From Lachnospiraceae bacterium (GTDB lineage Bacteria > Bacillota > Clostridia > Lachnospirales > Lachnospiraceae): a stretch of DNA of 64,000 bases. Location of the stretch: assembly GCA_910575445.1 (NCBI GenBank), contig CAJTFW010000004.1, positions 248,001 to 312,000 on the forward strand, in the 5' to 3' direction. Position 1 is the stretch's first letter, and every line of letters starts with the position of its first letter. The position numbers were made by a program, and so were the translations under genes. Shown in pieces: positions 62,489 to 64,000 of this stretch. The notes below the pieces were generated by a model. The model was not told where the DNA came from and made no database searches. It was given only the letters and a program-made list of their open reading frames with translations.

Positions 62489-62904
62489 ATCTGCTTCCTT
62501 TTCTTATATTGTTGTAATAATGTATTGTACATATGCGCCCGATAGCGGTTAAACAGCTCCAGTGACAGGCAGCTAAAGACTCCTATAAGTACCACCGGAA
62601 ATGCTGCCACATGCAAAAAACGAAGGCACGCCATTCCCCAAAGTGTGGCGCTCCCCACATAGAGTAGTAGTCTTCCCAGGTAGCAGAGCCTCGTTCCTAG
62701 TCTCTGTCCAAAAATAATACGCTGTAATAAAATACTTCCCAGGGAAAATCCTAAAAATCCCCATAAAGACTCTGCGCCAAAGAACATCTGCCTTCCAGAC
62801 AGCTCATACACTCCTAGATAGCACACCGTTGAAGCAGTAAATAAATAAGAAGTGTAGACAGCCACCGGCTTTAACAATCGATACCATTTCACCATTCTTT
62901 TCAT
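62467..62904 (-). CDS. DUF3021-like small membrane protein
   Basis: A 145-residue protein with four hydrophobic segments (about residues 15-125), typical of DUF3021 proteins encoded just after LytTR regulators in Firmicutes, where the pair autoregulates. ATG 62904 follows the LytTR stop by two bases, with GGGGTG nine bases upstream. Between the regulator and the ABC flippase. Function of the family is not established. Confidence 0.75.
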   Translation of the reverse strand: MKRMVKWYRLLKPVAVYTSYLFTASTVCYLGVYELSGRQMFFGAESLWGFLGFSLGSILLQRIIFGQRLGTRLCYLGRLLLYVGSATLWGMACLRFLHVAAFPVVLIGVFSCLSLELFNRYRAHMYNTLLQQYKKRKQICSTKSE

Positions 62905-62906
62905 AA

Positions 62907-63347
62907 TTATAAACACCCCAACTTTTCTTTAATCACCTTTGCATACTGCCTTGACACATTTAGGCGCTCTCCATTGCTCATCATCACCTGCATAGTCCCG
63001 CCGAACTCTGGCTTTAGCGACTCAATCTGATTAAAATTGATAATTGACGACTTTGACGCCCGGAAAAAATCACAGCTTTCTAGCCGTTCTTCTAATTCAT
63101 ACAACCGAAGTGGTGTCTCATACACTTCCTGCTCGGTATATAAAAAAGTCTTTTTCTCCACAGTATCAATATATAAAATCTGGTTTACATCCAGAAGATA
63201 TGTGCGATTTTCTTTATGCCCTGTCAGCTTTTTATCGGTCATCCGAAGCATCTCCAAAAGCCGTATCACCGCATCATTGGTCTGCTTACACCGAATCGTA
63301 ATCTCTAGTTCCTCCAAAGAAGCATCTTCTTCTATCTGAATCTTCAA
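62907..63347 (-). CDS. LytTR-domain transcriptional regulator
   Basis: A 146-residue regulator with no receiver domain. N-terminal KIQIEEDASLEELEITIRCK is typical of the stand-alone LytTR group; DNA-binding LytTR covers about residues 50-146 (QILYIDTVEKKTFLYT, EERLESCDFFRASKSSIIN, SNGERLNVSRQYAK). The start is TTG 63347, eight bases after GGAGGAGGG; a longer ORF to 63401 begins with a poorer site. Heads an operon with DUF3021 and the ABC flippase. Confidence 0.85.
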   Translation of the reverse strand: MKIQIEEDASLEELEITIRCKQTNDAVIRLLEMLRMTDKKLTGHKENRTYLLDVNQILYIDTVEKKTFLYTEQEVYETPLRLYELEERLESCDFFRASKSSIINFNQIESLKPEFGGTMQVMMSNGERLNVSRQYAKVIKEKLGCL

Positions 63348-63476
63348 CTTCTTATCCCTCCTCCCCTTTTTGACAGTATAGACCACAATGCTTCTGCCCA
63401 CAATCCCTTAGACCTTAAGCTGTTAAAATCTGGTGCTAAGTGGTTGATTTTTTATTTTAAAACACAATTTGGCAAT

Positions 63477-63526
63477 AAAAAAAGACTTTCCGTTCTACAC
63501 AATCGTGTATACGAAAAGCCTTTTTC
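63477..63526 (-). terminator. Intrinsic terminator of the DUF711 gene
   Basis: Long imperfect stem (about 63484-63500 with 63508-63525) followed on the minus strand by TTTTTTT (63477-63483), just past the DUF711 stop. Confidence 0.85.
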
Positions 63527-64000
63527 TTAGTTCTTAAAGCTGTGAATTGGCGCAGGGATTCTGCCTCCGCGATTAACAAAAGCTTCACAAGAATAAGGGT
63601 TTACTGGCATGACTGGCGCATAGCCTAAGAGTCCTCCAAATTCTACCATCTCTCCAACTTTCTTTCCCACAACTGGAATCACTCTGACTGCGGTCGTCTT
63701 CTGATTGACCATTCCAATCGCCATCTCATCTGCGATAATTCCCGATATGGTCGAAGCACTGGTATCTCCCGGAATCGCTATCATATCTAGTCCCACCGAG
63801 CAGACACAGGTCATAGCTTCTAATTTCTCCAGTGTCAGTGCACCTGCCTTTACTGCATCAATCATCCCCTGGTCCTCACTGACCGGGATAAAAGCTCCGC
63901 TTAAGCCGCCTACATAGGAAGATGCCATCACACCGCCTTTTTTTACCTGGTCATTGAGAAGCGCTAGTGCTGCGGTCGTTCCCGGTGCTCCGGCGTACTC
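63527..64000 (-). CDS. DUF711 / UPF0210 (PFL) family protein, 3' part
   Basis: The last 158 codons of a gene that continues past the window edge in one open frame ([20 protein letters not shown] at the edge). Family marks: [59 protein letters not shown]-type segment and [12 protein letters not shown]. Full-length members are about 450 residues and related to pyruvate formate-lyase-like folds; their reaction is unknown. In Clostridia they usually follow an ACT-domain gene, which would be outside the window. Confidence 0.9.
   Translation of the reverse strand, partial: EYAGAPGTTAALALLNDQVKKGGVMASSYVGGLSGAFIPVSEDQGMIDAVKAGALTLEKLEAMTCVCSVGLDMIAIPGDTSASTISGIIADEMAIGMVNQKTTAVRVIPVVGKKVGEMVEFGGLLGYAPVMPVNPYSCEAFVNRGGRIPAPIHSFKN

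Overview
The window looks like chromosomal DNA of a Gram-positive anaerobic Clostridia, most likely Lachnospiraceae. Supporting signs are strong GGAGG-type ribosome binding sites, several TTG starts, a CotH-type spore-coat gene, an anaerobic (cbi-type) cobalamin pathway, an ECF sigma factor with a linked membrane protein, and consensus SigA promoters. This placement is inference; there is no rRNA gene or other marker here.

Layout. 1-17 kb holds short, mostly minus-strand housekeeping and envelope units: a YdjM-like membrane protein cut by the window edge, an acyltransferase and large membrane protein, ilvH-ilvC, cotH with a homocysteine methyltransferase, an ECF sigma factor with its probable anti-sigma, a cysteine-less EIIB-like protein, galE, an unknown plus-strand gene, a PflA-like radical SAM protein with an HD hydrolase, an AI-2E exporter-family protein, truA and an AlbA/Schlafen-type regulator.

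17.1-45.8 kb is a very long co-directional (minus) tetrapyrrole and cobalamin cluster. It begins with a SigA promoter, a cobalamin riboswitch and an intrinsic terminator, followed in order by cobM/cbiF, hemA, cobJ/cbiH, a hemC-cobA-hemD fusion, a hybrid histidine kinase, a DUF2971 gene, cobD, a 1660-residue DUF4132 protein, cobQ, cbiC, a DUF1801 gene, cobT, thyX, cbiD, cbiG, a cbiJ-cbiE-cbiT fusion, cbiA/cobB, cobU, cobS, a short degenerate cobU paralogue, cobC, cbiB and cobA/btuR. Most neighbours overlap or nearly touch. Together they cover glutamyl-tRNA to uroporphyrinogen III (partly), the corrin ring, amidation, aminopropanol attachment and nucleotide-loop assembly. No precorrin-2 C20-methyltransferase (cbiL), cobaltochelatase, hemB or hemL is in the window.

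45.9-64 kb returns to mixed units: an OmpR-type two-component system, an unannotatably small acidic protein, a flavodoxin-like reductase, an HD protein, TraX, a hexapeptide-repeat acyltransferase, topB, tmcAL, a kdpDE-like two-component system, two unknown membrane proteins, an ABC flippase behind a LytTR/DUF3021 regulator pair, and the 3' part of a DUF711 gene.

The most interesting non-coding content is (i) a ~440-bp nested inverted repeat at 54.24-54.68 kb whose two arms have the same core but different, internally complementary outer stems; (ii) a hairpin element family present as tandem pairs in the 5' leaders of two unrelated genes (27.2 kb and 52.0 kb), one copy of which encodes the C-terminus of TopB; and (iii) a second cobalamin riboswitch at 58.1-58.3 kb with a perfect promoter but no recognisable downstream gene, pointing convergently at kdpDE.
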